A stretch of 64,000 bases of DNA, taken from the NCBI GenBank assembly GCA_019747875.1, contig JAIEQI010000078.1:20515-84514 (forward strand). The letters are read 5' to 3'. Numbering within the stretch: position 1 is the stretch's first letter; every line of letters starts with the position of its first letter. This stretch comes from Candidatus Obscuribacterales bacterium. Lineage in GTDB: Bacteria > Cyanobacteriota > Vampirovibrionia > Obscuribacterales > Obscuribacteraceae. Below the pieces are notes generated by a model, which made no database searches, was not told the DNA's origin, and saw only the letters and a program-made list of their open reading frames with translations. Shown one piece after another: positions 9,624-17,242 of this stretch. The translations under genes and the position numbers were made by a program.

Positions 9624-10457
9624 ATGGCTAATAAAAGAGCTGGTGCGACAACCGAATCGATTGTATCTCTCAAAGACATTGAAGCCGTTGCGCAGAAAAA
9701 TACAGTAGAAAGAGCCCGCTTACAGGCGGCGAAGATTGCATCAGAGGCTTTGCAACCAAGGACTCTCGTTGACATAGTTATGCCCGTTTATAACGAAGGC
9801 GAAAATATCGCTGAAGTTCTTACGTCTCTTGAAAAACATGTTTCCACTAACTATCGCTTGCTCATTTGCTACGACCACGAAAGTGATACCACTTTGCCAG
9901 TCGCCAGAAAGTTTCTAGGGCGGATGAACATCGAGTTCGTCAAGAACAAAGGCAAAGGCGTTCTCGGTGCCGTCATGAGTGGCTTTGACTATTCAGACGC
10001 ACAAGCTTTGCTGATTTATTGTGGCGATGACATAACGAATGCGCCTCTGGTTGATGTGATGTACAAGAAGCTCTCTGAAGGTCACGACATGGTGATCGGT
10101 AGTCGCTTCATGAACGGTGGCTGCATGGAAGGATGCCCGCTTTTGAAGTCCGTCCTGGTTCGTACCGCAGCATATACTTTGCGCACTCTGGCTCGATTGC
10201 CTGTTAATGATCCGACAAACGGAATTCGCATCTATACAAATAGAATGATCAAAGAAATTCCTATCGAATCGACAGAAGGTTGGTCGTTCAATCTAGAGCT
10301 TCTTGTGAAAGGCGCAAGAGCCGGATATTCGATAGCGGAAGTTCCCTACCGTCATTTTGAAAGGGCGCAAGGCCAGAGCCGTTTTCAACTGATGAAATGG
10401 TTGCCGGCTTATCTTCGCTGGTACTTCTATGCTTTTGCGACAGCCTGGAAATTCTGA
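9624..10457 (+). CDS. DPM1-like family 2 glycosyltransferase (polyprenyl-phosphate type)
   Basis: GT-A glycosyltransferase whose core matches dolichol-phosphate mannose synthase-like enzymes: VDIVMPVYNEGENIAEVL, the YCGDDITN metal-binding site, MVIGSRFMNGG, NDPTNGIRIYTNRM and GWSFNLELLVKGARAGYSIAEVPY. I start it at the ATG at 9624, three bases after the previous stop and following GAGGAG; the frame is open 57 bases further upstream inside the aminotransferase gene. The N-terminal ~45 residues are extra, charged and probably helical. It has no membrane span. Likely role: charging a polyprenyl phosphate with a sugar for use by the GT-C membrane transferases of the locus. Confidence 0.87.
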   Translation: MANKRAGATTESIVSLKDIEAVAQKNTVERARLQAAKIASEALQPRTLVDIVMPVYNEGENIAEVLTSLEKHVSTNYRLLICYDHESDTTLPVARKFLGRMNIEFVKNKGKGVLGAVMSGFDYSDAQALLIYCGDDITNAPLVDVMYKKLSEGHDMVIGSRFMNGGCMEGCPLLKSVLVRTAAYTLRTLARLPVNDPTNGIRIYTNRMIKEIPIESTEGWSFNLELLVKGARAGYSIAEVPYRHFERAQGQSRFQLMKWLPAYLRWYFYAFATAWKF

Positions 10458-10462
10458 ACAAA

Positions 10463-11095
10463 ATGGCCAGTGACCTACCAAAGTTAGCGATGGTCAGTAT
10501 AGATTGGGATTTGATCGATCTGATTGAACAGAACGGTGACTTTGATTTACTCGGCATTTTCGATCGAGCAGACGTCAGTAATTTGCGTGGTTTGAACCTC
10601 CTGGGATCTGATTCTGACTGGGAAAAGGTGAAAAGCGAGTATGCAGGTCTAAAGATAGTATTAGCTATTGATCCACCGCATATTCGGAGCAAGCTGTACG
10701 AACACTACGGCGCCGAGAATGTAATCTCTGCGATTTCAAAAGCTTCCTACATTTCTACGCGCGCTCTGTTGAGCGCCGCAATAATAGTTCAACGCGGCGT
10801 GACGATCATGCCGCACGCTTTTTTAGGAACAGGCTGTAAGATTCACATAAACGCCACCATCCACCACGAATCTAAGATTGGTGATTTCTGCACAATTGCT
10901 CCAGGAGCACAGATCTTAGGAAGTGTAGAAATTGGAGCAGGTTCGTATATAGGCGCTGGAGCCATTGTACGACAGCGTGTGCGCATTGGAGCTGGCGCAA
11001 AGATTGGCGCCGGAGCAGTCGTGGTAAAAGATGTGCCAAGCGGACAAACAGTCGTAGGGGTGCCGGCAGACCGCACTCTAAAGAGAGAGCACTAA
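10463..11095 (+). CDS. NeuD-like acyltransferase with degenerate nucleotide-binding domain
   Basis: The C-terminal half is a typical left-handed beta-helix (GVTIMPHAFLGTGCKI, IHHESKIGDFCTIAPGAQIL, IGAGAKIGAGAVVVKDVPSG, VVGVPADR). The His in the IHHESKIG segment sits where PglD/NeuD enzymes have the catalytic base. The N-terminal ~80 residues align by position with the Rossmann-like domain, but the glycine-rich GAGGHG-type loop is absent and reads SIDWDLIDLIE. The start at 10463 lies 5 bp after the glycosyltransferase stop; the frame also stays open upstream inside that gene. Probably acylates the amino sugar made by the 8500-9621 aminotransferase, possibly without binding nucleotide in the usual way. 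Confidence 0.8.
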   Translation: MASDLPKLAMVSIDWDLIDLIEQNGDFDLLGIFDRADVSNLRGLNLLGSDSDWEKVKSEYAGLKIVLAIDPPHIRSKLYEHYGAENVISAISKASYISTRALLSAAIIVQRGVTIMPHAFLGTGCKIHINATIHHESKIGDFCTIAPGAQILGSVEIGAGSYIGAGAIVRQRVRIGAGAKIGAGAVVVKDVPSGQTVVGVPADRTLKREH

Positions 11096-11121
11096 GAATG
11101 TTACTGAAGGAGTCGCCAGTG

Positions 11122-12045
11122 ATGGCTTCTGAAAAGCAATGTCGGGTCTGCGGTGAAAACGATCTGCGTACAGAATTTGCAGGTGTCCAAGATCTCGAGT
11201 ACTATAGCTATGGACCAGTAGACTTTGTTCGTTGCAATGGCTGTGACGTCTTGATGCAGGACCCGCTACCACCGGCAGAGCTAATTCCTTCCTTTTATCC
11301 AACGAATTACCGAAATTACTTGGTAGACGACAAACCCTCCTTGCTTGCTGGTTTGAAGAACATGCAGGCTGCAATGTTTGCAAGGACCATCACAAAGCAT
11401 TTGAAGAACCCAGAATCAGATAGAATCCTTGATCTCGGATTTGGTAATGGACAATTATTGCTAGCTTTAAGCCGCATTGGCTGTAAGAATTTGAGTGGTG
11501 CAGACTTTAGCGAATCGCCGCATGAGAAACTCAGGCGAGCCGGAATCCGCCTTGCTTTTTCGAATTTCGATGAACGGTTTCCATTTGCGGAGACTGAAAA
11601 GTTTGACTGCATCATATTGAATAACGTTATCGAACATTTCTTGGACCCACTGAAAGTATTGTGCTTGGCTAAAGCGCATCTAATCCCTGGGGGCAGAATG
11701 ATTCTTATAACGCCCTCGTCAAATGCCCTCGATTTGGATATCTTCAAGGCTGCCTGGGCGGGCTTCCACGCTCCTCGTCATACTTTTATCTTCAATCATC
11801 GCAGCATGGAAGAAATGGCGAAGAAAGCCGGATTTGAAAACATTAGAATTGAAGCGTTTAACGATCCAGGGCAGTGGGCAATTTCTTGCCAAAGCTTGAT
11901 GGTGGGAGCCAGCATCACAAGCAAAAATCAACTAAAAAATGGACTGGCCTTTTACACGGTGCCGCTGAGCTTGGCATTCGCACCAATATCAATTGTACAG
12001 GGCTTCACTCGCAAGAGCAGTGCAATTCTTTGCGTTTTAAGCTGA
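11122..12045 (+). CDS. Class I SAM-dependent methyltransferase with N-terminal zinc-ribbon
   Basis: The N-terminus carries two cysteine pairs (CRVCG ... RCNGC) that should bind zinc, then a Rossmann methyltransferase domain with motif I ILDLGFGNGQLL, acidic GADFSESP, DCIILNNVIEHFLDPL and a GGRMILITPSS strand. This is the Methyltransf_23 type common in polysaccharide clusters, often acting on sugars or glycan ends. I prefer the ATG at 11122 because AAGGAG lies nine bases before it. An ATG at 11098, three bases after the previous stop, is the alternative. Last gene of the four-gene operon beginning at 8500. Target unknown. Confidence 0.85.
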   Translation: MASEKQCRVCGENDLRTEFAGVQDLEYYSYGPVDFVRCNGCDVLMQDPLPPAELIPSFYPTNYRNYLVDDKPSLLAGLKNMQAAMFARTITKHLKNPESDRILDLGFGNGQLLLALSRIGCKNLSGADFSESPHEKLRRAGIRLAFSNFDERFPFAETEKFDCIILNNVIEHFLDPLKVLCLAKAHLIPGGRMILITPSSNALDLDIFKAAWAGFHAPRHTFIFNHRSMEEMAKKAGFENIRIEAFNDPGQWAISCQSLMVGASITSKNQLKNGLAFYTVPLSLAFAPISIVQGFTRKSSAILCVLS

Positions 12046-12097
12046 CGCTAAATAGCAGCATCGCATCATCGTAGCCTTCGGCGGATCCTGCAAGCAA

Positions 12098-13573
12098 TCA
12101 GAGCTTGAGCTGCGAATATAGCACGTCCGCCATGCGTTTGTGTCCTGCAAAATTGAAGTGCAGATCATAGAAGAAGTCGCATTGCGCCATCGGCTCCCGT
12201 GGCGGAAATGCCTTTGTTGCATCAATAAATTGTATGTCTTTTTCTGTGCAAAACTGTCGAAGTTCATCAAGTTCACGATAATAGAAAACTGAATTGCTGA
12301 ACGCAGGCAACGAAGTAATTATCAACTTTCCTCCATTTGCCTGCACGCGCAAATTGAGATCACGCAATATCGCCTTTGTGACAGCGAGCCTGCCAGTATT
12401 GGCAAGCAAATAACCACGAAGAAGATTTACATCTGATTGTCCATTATCAACCTGGGGAGCGGACACCGGAGGAGCGGCAGGAACTGGAACTGGAACTGGG
12501 GCGGCTGCTGGGGCCTCTGCTGTTTTTGCGCCGCCTCCTGAACTTACAGCTAACAAAGCGCTTGCGCCTTGTTGATTAGGGGATACAGCTGTGTGGTTCG
12601 ATCCTGGGAGCGCTGGCATCTTGCCGGCTTCTGAACTGTGTAATTCATCCAAACAGCGCCTCCACTCTGCAGCAGGAAGAGCACTCAAAATGCGGGACCA
12701 AGCTAACTCAACAGGCTTCCCCAGTACTTTAGACAAGAGTTTGTATGCCGAATCGCTCCCAAGATTCAAATTGGCTTTGTTGAGTATAGCTAAGATTCGA
12801 CTGTTTCTGCGCAACCATTCAAATGACTTATAGAATCGCGCATCGTCTTTTGCAAACCAACTATCCACGTCCTGAAAATTCGTTTTCAACGATCCATCCG
12901 GTGCCACCGAAAAAGTAGGACGTGGCGGATTCGTGCCCCCAGCGACGTTATCATCGAGGTCGCCCAAGTGATATGTAATGAGCACATAATCTGGTTTGAA
13001 TTGCGCAACCCGATCTAAATAGAGCAGATATTCTTGCCCGGTTCCATAACCGGTCATTCCGTAATTCATCACTTCGATGTTCTTGCGACCATCTTGATGA
13101 AGCTTCTGCTCTAAAAGCTTTGAAAATGTCCTTTCTAATGGAACTTCGAATGCCATTGCCATCGAGTCACCCAAGACGGCGATTCTCTTTATACCTTCAG
13201 GCTTTGGAATGGCATACTCTCTATCACGAAATCCAATTGAATTGAAGTGTGAGCGAGAATAGCCTTCTTGGCGGATTGTCGCTGATTGATTCTTCAGGTT
13301 GGCGTATCCTAGTAGCGGATCCGGCTGAACTACAGTGTCTTCACCCACATGTGCCAGAGCGAAAATAAACTCAACAAGTGCAAAAGCACATAAAATAAAG
13401 ACTGCATAAGCAATCAACGAAAGCAACATTTTGCTTAGACGGTGGAACCAATTCACTTGCTTCCATTCTCGCGATGAAACGACCGCTGGCTTCTCTTGCG
13501 TCCGTTTTGAATTTGCACGATCTTCAACAGTAAGATTCGATTCTTGCAGTGTGCCAGTTTTTTCGTTATTCAT
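12098..13573 (-). CDS. SGNH-fold acyltransferase partner protein (MBOAT-linked), paralogue 2
   Basis: A 491-residue protein: charged cytoplasmic N-terminus, one membrane span (about residues 48-73), then an SGNH domain. Block I is IAVLGDSMAMA (Ser137); the C-terminal block is YDLHFNFAGHKRM (Asp470, His472). It has WLRRNSRIL where paralogues have WLREHSHIWG, so it is the most diverged of the four. The linker before the last domain part is long and low-complexity (PVPVPVPAAPP). Just upstream of it, AGKMPALPG is encoded by a REP-like element at 12606-12628 read in frame. It lies 9 bp after the MBOAT gene in the same transcript. Role inferred as glycan O-acylation. Confidence 0.78.
   Translation of the reverse strand: MNNEKTGTLQESNLTVEDRANSKRTQEKPAVVSSREWKQVNWFHRLSKMLLSLIAYAVFILCAFALVEFIFALAHVGEDTVVQPDPLLGYANLKNQSATIRQEGYSRSHFNSIGFRDREYAIPKPEGIKRIAVLGDSMAMAFEVPLERTFSKLLEQKLHQDGRKNIEVMNYGMTGYGTGQEYLLYLDRVAQFKPDYVLITYHLGDLDDNVAGGTNPPRPTFSVAPDGSLKTNFQDVDSWFAKDDARFYKSFEWLRRNSRILAILNKANLNLGSDSAYKLLSKVLGKPVELAWSRILSALPAAEWRRCLDELHSSEAGKMPALPGSNHTAVSPNQQGASALLAVSSGGGAKTAEAPAAAPVPVPVPAAPPVSAPQVDNGQSDVNLLRGYLLANTGRLAVTKAILRDLNLRVQANGGKLIITSLPAFSNSVFYYRELDELRQFCTEKDIQFIDATKAFPPREPMAQCDFFYDLHFNFAGHKRMADVLYSQLKL
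12606..12628. repeat. REP-like palindromic element inside a coding region
   Basis: The sequence GGGAGCGCTGGCATCTTGCC plus GGC forms an imperfect hairpin. It closely matches a second copy at 31986-32008 in another gene, with flanking GATCC and CGGCTTC also shared. A related form lies in an intergenic gap at 26129-26158. Here it lies within the SGNH gene and is read in frame as a loop or linker (AGKMPALPG on the coding strand). The dispersed, palindromic, GAGCGC-led form suggests a small mobile repeat family. Confidence 0.6.
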
Positions 13574-13582
13574 GATTCACCG

Positions 13583-15064
13583 CTAGAACTGGAAATATAT
13601 AAATGGAATTGATTTCTGAGGAGCGAGCCCTAGCACCATCAACCCGAAAGCAGCCAATCCAATCGCTTGAGCAGGAATTGGAATTGCGCGCAATCTGGAG
13701 AAAACTGGAATCAAGCGGCACAAGTTCGGATACTGGTGAACCGCCAAGTATGATATTGCATAGAGAGGCAACGCCACCGTCAAGCTTGACTGAAGAATCA
13801 ACTCAGCAATGGTTGATTCGGGCGTAGTTGAAGGACGCAAGGTGAAGAGTCCCTGATAAACAGACATCGCTTCTGTCATGTTATTTGCGCGGAAGACAAC
13901 CCACCCCATGCACACAGTGATGAAAGTGAATACATGTGCAAACGAATTCCACGCAAAAGTGTTGGTCATCCGCTTCAACGACTCATTACGTGCGATTGCC
14001 TCATCGAATATTCTGTTGATAGCAAGACCTAAGCCGTGAAAACCGCCCCATACTACAAAGTGCCAAGATGCCCCGTGCCAAAGCCCGCCGAGCAACATGG
14101 TGATTAACAAGTTAATTGCTGAACTCGACTTTCCTTTCCGAGATCCGCCCATCGGAATGTATAGATAATCTCGCAACCAGGTCGACAAACTAATATGCCA
14201 GCGATGCCAGAAATCGCGCAGACTTGTTGCCAGATAAGGCATGTTGAAATTCTCTGGCAGCCGGAAACCAAGGACCATAGCGGATCCGCGCCCTATGTCA
14301 GTGTAACCGGAGAAATCGTAGTAAATCTGCAATGCAAAAGCGAAGACGCAGAGCCAGGCATCGAACGTTCCCATTAACTCGGGATGAGCAAAGCCTTCTT
14401 GGACGATCGGAGCCAGATTATCACCGAGCGCAACCTTCTTAAACAGTCCTTGTGCAATTAAATAAACGCCGGATTTGAACAAACTCTTATCAAACTTTGC
14501 TTTTTCCAGTAACTGTTCTTCAAAGTCCTGAAATCTCTTAATTGGGCCAGCAATTTGTGATGGAAAAAAGGCCGCAAACAATCCGAAACGAACTGGGGAC
14601 CTGACTGGCTTTGCACCTTTGAAGATATCGACGAGATAATGAATAAACTCAAATACGAAGAATGAAATTCCGAGAGGCAGGATAATCGGAAGTTCCGTCA
14701 AGGCGCCTACCGGGAGACTGGCAAGATGCAGTGTCGCACTCACATAATCACAGCAGGTACGAGCGGACTCTATCAAGAAATTCGTGTATTTGAAGAGAGC
14801 AAGGCAGCCCAGGTTCACAGCCAAACCCGCGATGAAAACGAGGCGTCGCAAATCTGGTCTTTCCGTTTTGTACAGGAGAATCGCGATCAGAAAATTGGCT
14901 GCAGTTAAACCGAACAATAGTAGTCCGTAGATTTTCATCCAGCTCATGTAAAAGATATAGCTGGCAGCTAGCAAGATAAGATGCCTTACGCGCTGCGGTG
15001 CCAACCAGTAAATTAAGGTCACTAGTGGCAAGAACAGCAAATAGGTGAGGCTATTAAAAAGCAC
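13583..15064 (-). CDS. MBOAT membrane O-acyltransferase (AlgI/DltB-like), copy 2
   Basis: Multispanning MBOAT protein of about 493 residues. Hallmarks are LPLGISFFVFEFIHYLVDI, FFPSQIAGPIKRFQDF, FSGYTDIGRGSAM, FWHRWHISLSTWLRDYLYIP and LLGGLWHGASWHFVVWG. I place the start at the GTG at 15064: it follows GGAGAG at five bases and makes the product begin LFNSLTY like its paralogues. A TTG four codons earlier is less likely. The SGNH partner gene follows 9 bp downstream. Role as for the other MBOATs: donating an acyl group across the membrane for glycan O-acylation. Confidence 0.92.
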   Translation of the reverse strand: MLFNSLTYLLFLPLVTLIYWLAPQRVRHLILLAASYIFYMSWMKIYGLLLFGLTAANFLIAILLYKTERPDLRRLVFIAGLAVNLGCLALFKYTNFLIESARTCCDYVSATLHLASLPVGALTELPIILPLGISFFVFEFIHYLVDIFKGAKPVRSPVRFGLFAAFFPSQIAGPIKRFQDFEEQLLEKAKFDKSLFKSGVYLIAQGLFKKVALGDNLAPIVQEGFAHPELMGTFDAWLCVFAFALQIYYDFSGYTDIGRGSAMVLGFRLPENFNMPYLATSLRDFWHRWHISLSTWLRDYLYIPMGGSRKGKSSSAINLLITMLLGGLWHGASWHFVVWGGFHGLGLAINRIFDEAIARNESLKRMTNTFAWNSFAHVFTFITVCMGWVVFRANNMTEAMSVYQGLFTLRPSTTPESTIAELILQSSLTVALPLYAISYLAVHQYPNLCRLIPVFSRLRAIPIPAQAIGLAAFGLMVLGLAPQKSIPFIYFQF

Positions 15065-15089
15065 AGGACTCTCCAAATCTCAATTGTCG

Positions 15090-15440
15090 CTAAGATTCTG
15101 CATCTGGCCCTTTGTACGAATTTATCTTGATTTCTACTAAGATCCGCTTGGCAAAACTAAATTTCGAGAACATCCTTGATAATCCCCCCGTGCTGAATGC
15201 ACTTCGTATTTTTGCAAAGCATGAAACTTTCAGTTTGTTGACTCTTGGAAGTCTTTTCCGCAACGAGAGGTAATGAAAGATGACCCGAACTTTTACTCGC
15301 TTCATTTCAATTTCGAAGGGCATTCTCTGATGAGCGACTCGTTGTACGACGCTGTTTTTAGAAAAGGAAAAGACGCTAATCTTGGAGACTCTCACTCCAT
15401 CTGAGACCTTTTTCAGTTCGCTGAATCTCTGCTCATTCAT
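15090..15440 (-). CDS. Hypothetical basic protein at head of MBOAT operon
   Basis: A 116-codon frame on the same strand and 25 bp upstream of MBOAT copy 2. The ATG follows a textbook AGGAGG nine bases away, the best ribosome site in the neighbourhood and the main reason to believe it. The product is rich in Lys/Arg/Ser/Phe with no recognisable domain, signal peptide or clear membrane span. It is also the only candidate first gene of the 15440-to-12098 operon. It could be a small regulator, a translated leader or a decayed gene. No function can be assigned. Confidence 0.4.
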   Translation of the reverse strand: MNEQRFSELKKVSDGVRVSKISVFSFSKNSVVQRVAHQRMPFEIEMKRVKVRVIFHYLSLRKRLPRVNKLKVSCFAKIRSAFSTGGLSRMFSKFSFAKRILVEIKINSYKGPDAES

Positions 15441-15467
15441 TAAAGCATTTCCTCCTGTAAACTGGGT

Positions 15468-16826
15468 TTGGTCCTTACCGTGTCGTCCCTTTTGGTTTTC
15501 GGGATGCTAAGCAAAATCAAAACCGCCTTCAGCAGCACCTTTGTTTGGATGCTCATCATGCTTGTGAGCACGAACATTGCGTGGGGAGTTTTGCGTCCGC
15601 TTAAATACATTCCACATACGGCGCAACCACCGGCAGAGCTAACAAAAGCTGCGATGGTCTATAAGTTCCAGCGCCTCAAAGAGCAGAAGGCTTCTCCTGA
15701 TTACGCGATCTTCGGCTCATCACTTCCGATGTGCGCGTTCTTCTATGCTGAGGGACCCCCATATTTCGATCTAGCGGAAGGCAAGCGCATCCGCGAGTCA
15801 CAGATAAACTTACTGCAAGCATATCCGCTGAGCGGTTATCTCACACATAAGCTGACTGAAGAGTTCAAAACAAAACCGAATGTCTTTAATTTCTCCGGAG
15901 CCGCCTGCATGGTCTCTGACGCACGAGTCATGTTGGATCGGACTATTGCAACCGGCAAGATTCCAAAAACTATTTTCTATGGAGTCGGGCTTCGCGACTT
16001 CGTTGATAATGTGAATCCACCGCCGGGGGAAACTCCGATTTACACAGCCCTCTGCGACTTTGGTTATCTCCTGAAGAACCTTCCGGAAACAATTAGTCTG
16101 CCGGCATTTCCGCAACTGATGATTTCATCAATTTGCAATATGTATGGGCTGCGTAATGAGTTCAAAATAGCTTTTGAGCACAATCTGTGCACTTACTTTC
16201 ATAGACCAAGCAGTTTAGAGATAGCGTTCAACATAGCTGCGATCAATGCTCAGCTAAAGCTTCCTAGCAGCAAATCCACGGCCGCTGATGCAGCCAGCTC
16301 TTCTGCAAAATCGGATGCAAGCGCAGACAAGAGAACGCTGACCAGCGGCGGATCGGGCACCAAAGGCTCCCCTGCTGGAGAAAACAAGTCCGAGCGATCG
16401 AATATGGCTGGCACTGGAACCGGCAACGGCAGCTCGCCGAAATCTATCACTTCAGATCAAAAACCATCATTGTCATCGTTGGATTATGCACAGCGCTACT
16501 ATCCAGCCAATTATCGTCGCCTTGAAAAGGAAATGAATGAGCTGCGTTTATTCATTGAACGCTGCCACGAAAAAGACATCAAACTCGTATTGATAAACAT
16601 GCCTGTGAGTTCCGGTCATCCATCCATCAGCCCGCCTGGACTGAGAGATAGATATCTAAGAGAACTAAGGAACGCAGCCAATAAGGCAGACCTATATCTG
16701 GACTACGATAACAATGGCATTTTCTCAGACACAGACTTCTTTGATACAGTGCATTTGAATCCGAATGGAGCGCAAAAATTCATTGATGACCTGGTGACAA
16801 AATACGCCCAATCTTCCCATCGTTAA
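15468..16826 (+). CDS. Membrane-anchored SGNH-like protein of unknown role
   Basis: A 452-residue protein with an N-terminal membrane span (about residues 24-42) and an extracytoplasmic domain. YAIFGSSLPM (Ser84/85) looks like the SGNH nucleophile block, and DTVHLNPNGAQKF near the end (Asp426, His429) like the DxxH block. Between them is a long Ser/Gly/Ala/Lys low-complexity insert (about residues 266-330). It is not closely related to the four MBOAT-linked SGNH paralogues, which have DxH and the WLREHSHIWG motif. The start is uncertain: TTG at 15468 or ATG at 15504. It is divergent from the 116-codon gene and sits between two MBOAT cassettes, so a glycan-acylation role is plausible but unproven. 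Confidence 0.68.
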   Translation: MVLTVSSLLVFGMLSKIKTAFSSTFVWMLIMLVSTNIAWGVLRPLKYIPHTAQPPAELTKAAMVYKFQRLKEQKASPDYAIFGSSLPMCAFFYAEGPPYFDLAEGKRIRESQINLLQAYPLSGYLTHKLTEEFKTKPNVFNFSGAACMVSDARVMLDRTIATGKIPKTIFYGVGLRDFVDNVNPPPGETPIYTALCDFGYLLKNLPETISLPAFPQLMISSICNMYGLRNEFKIAFEHNLCTYFHRPSSLEIAFNIAAINAQLKLPSSKSTAADAASSSAKSDASADKRTLTSGGSGTKGSPAGENKSERSNMAGTGTGNGSSPKSITSDQKPSLSSLDYAQRYYPANYRRLEKEMNELRLFIERCHEKDIKLVLINMPVSSGHPSISPPGLRDRYLRELRNAANKADLYLDYDNNGIFSDTDFFDTVHLNPNGAQKFIDDLVTKYAQSSHR

Positions 16827-16863
16827 CCAGAGACGTCACTTAGAACTCCCTGTAATAGTTCAC

Positions 16864-17199
16864 CTAAGGATTATGTGATTGAGCTAAATCGGAAAGGGAA
16901 ATCGCTTCGGCTAGTATTCTCTTTCTGGATTTCCCTATCAACGCATCCGCGTCCTGAATGTTGACTTCAACTTCAAGTAAATCTTCCAGTTCCTGCTTGA
17001 GTCCATTCAGTGAATCAAAGTAGTCAAATCCGACAAGCGCAGGTGGCACATTCAGGAGGAAATCAATTGGACAATCCTTCCTCCGATTGGATCGCAAGCA
17101 GGGACCAGACACCTTGATCTTACTTGCACCATATTTGGTGCAGATCTCCTCTATGGCAAGCAGTTTCGATACTAATAACTCAACAAGATTCACAACCAT
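16864..17199 (-). CDS. MNT-type nucleotidyltransferase domain protein, active site degraded
   Basis: A 111-residue protein that aligns in layout with the minimal nucleotidyltransferase half of HEPN/MNT toxin-antitoxin pairs. It has LLAIEEICTKYGASKIKV, the helix GLKQELEDLLEVEVNI and the tail LIGKSRKRILAEAISL. The catalytic stretch that normally reads GSxARG...DSDxDL here reads GPCLRS...DCPIDF. The Ser, the second Gly and the first Asp of the pair are all lost, so it is probably inactive. No HEPN partner is next to it, and there is no clear ribosome site. A stranded antitoxin remnant or a repurposed binding protein are both possible. Confidence 0.6.
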   Translation of the reverse strand: MVVNLVELLVSKLLAIEEICTKYGASKIKVSGPCLRSNRRKDCPIDFLLNVPPALVGFDYFDSLNGLKQELEDLLEVEVNIQDADALIGKSRKRILAEAISLSDLAQSHNP

Positions 17200-17242
17200 T
17201 ATGTTAATGTTGCAGCAGCTTGCTTAATAAGCCTGTTCATTG

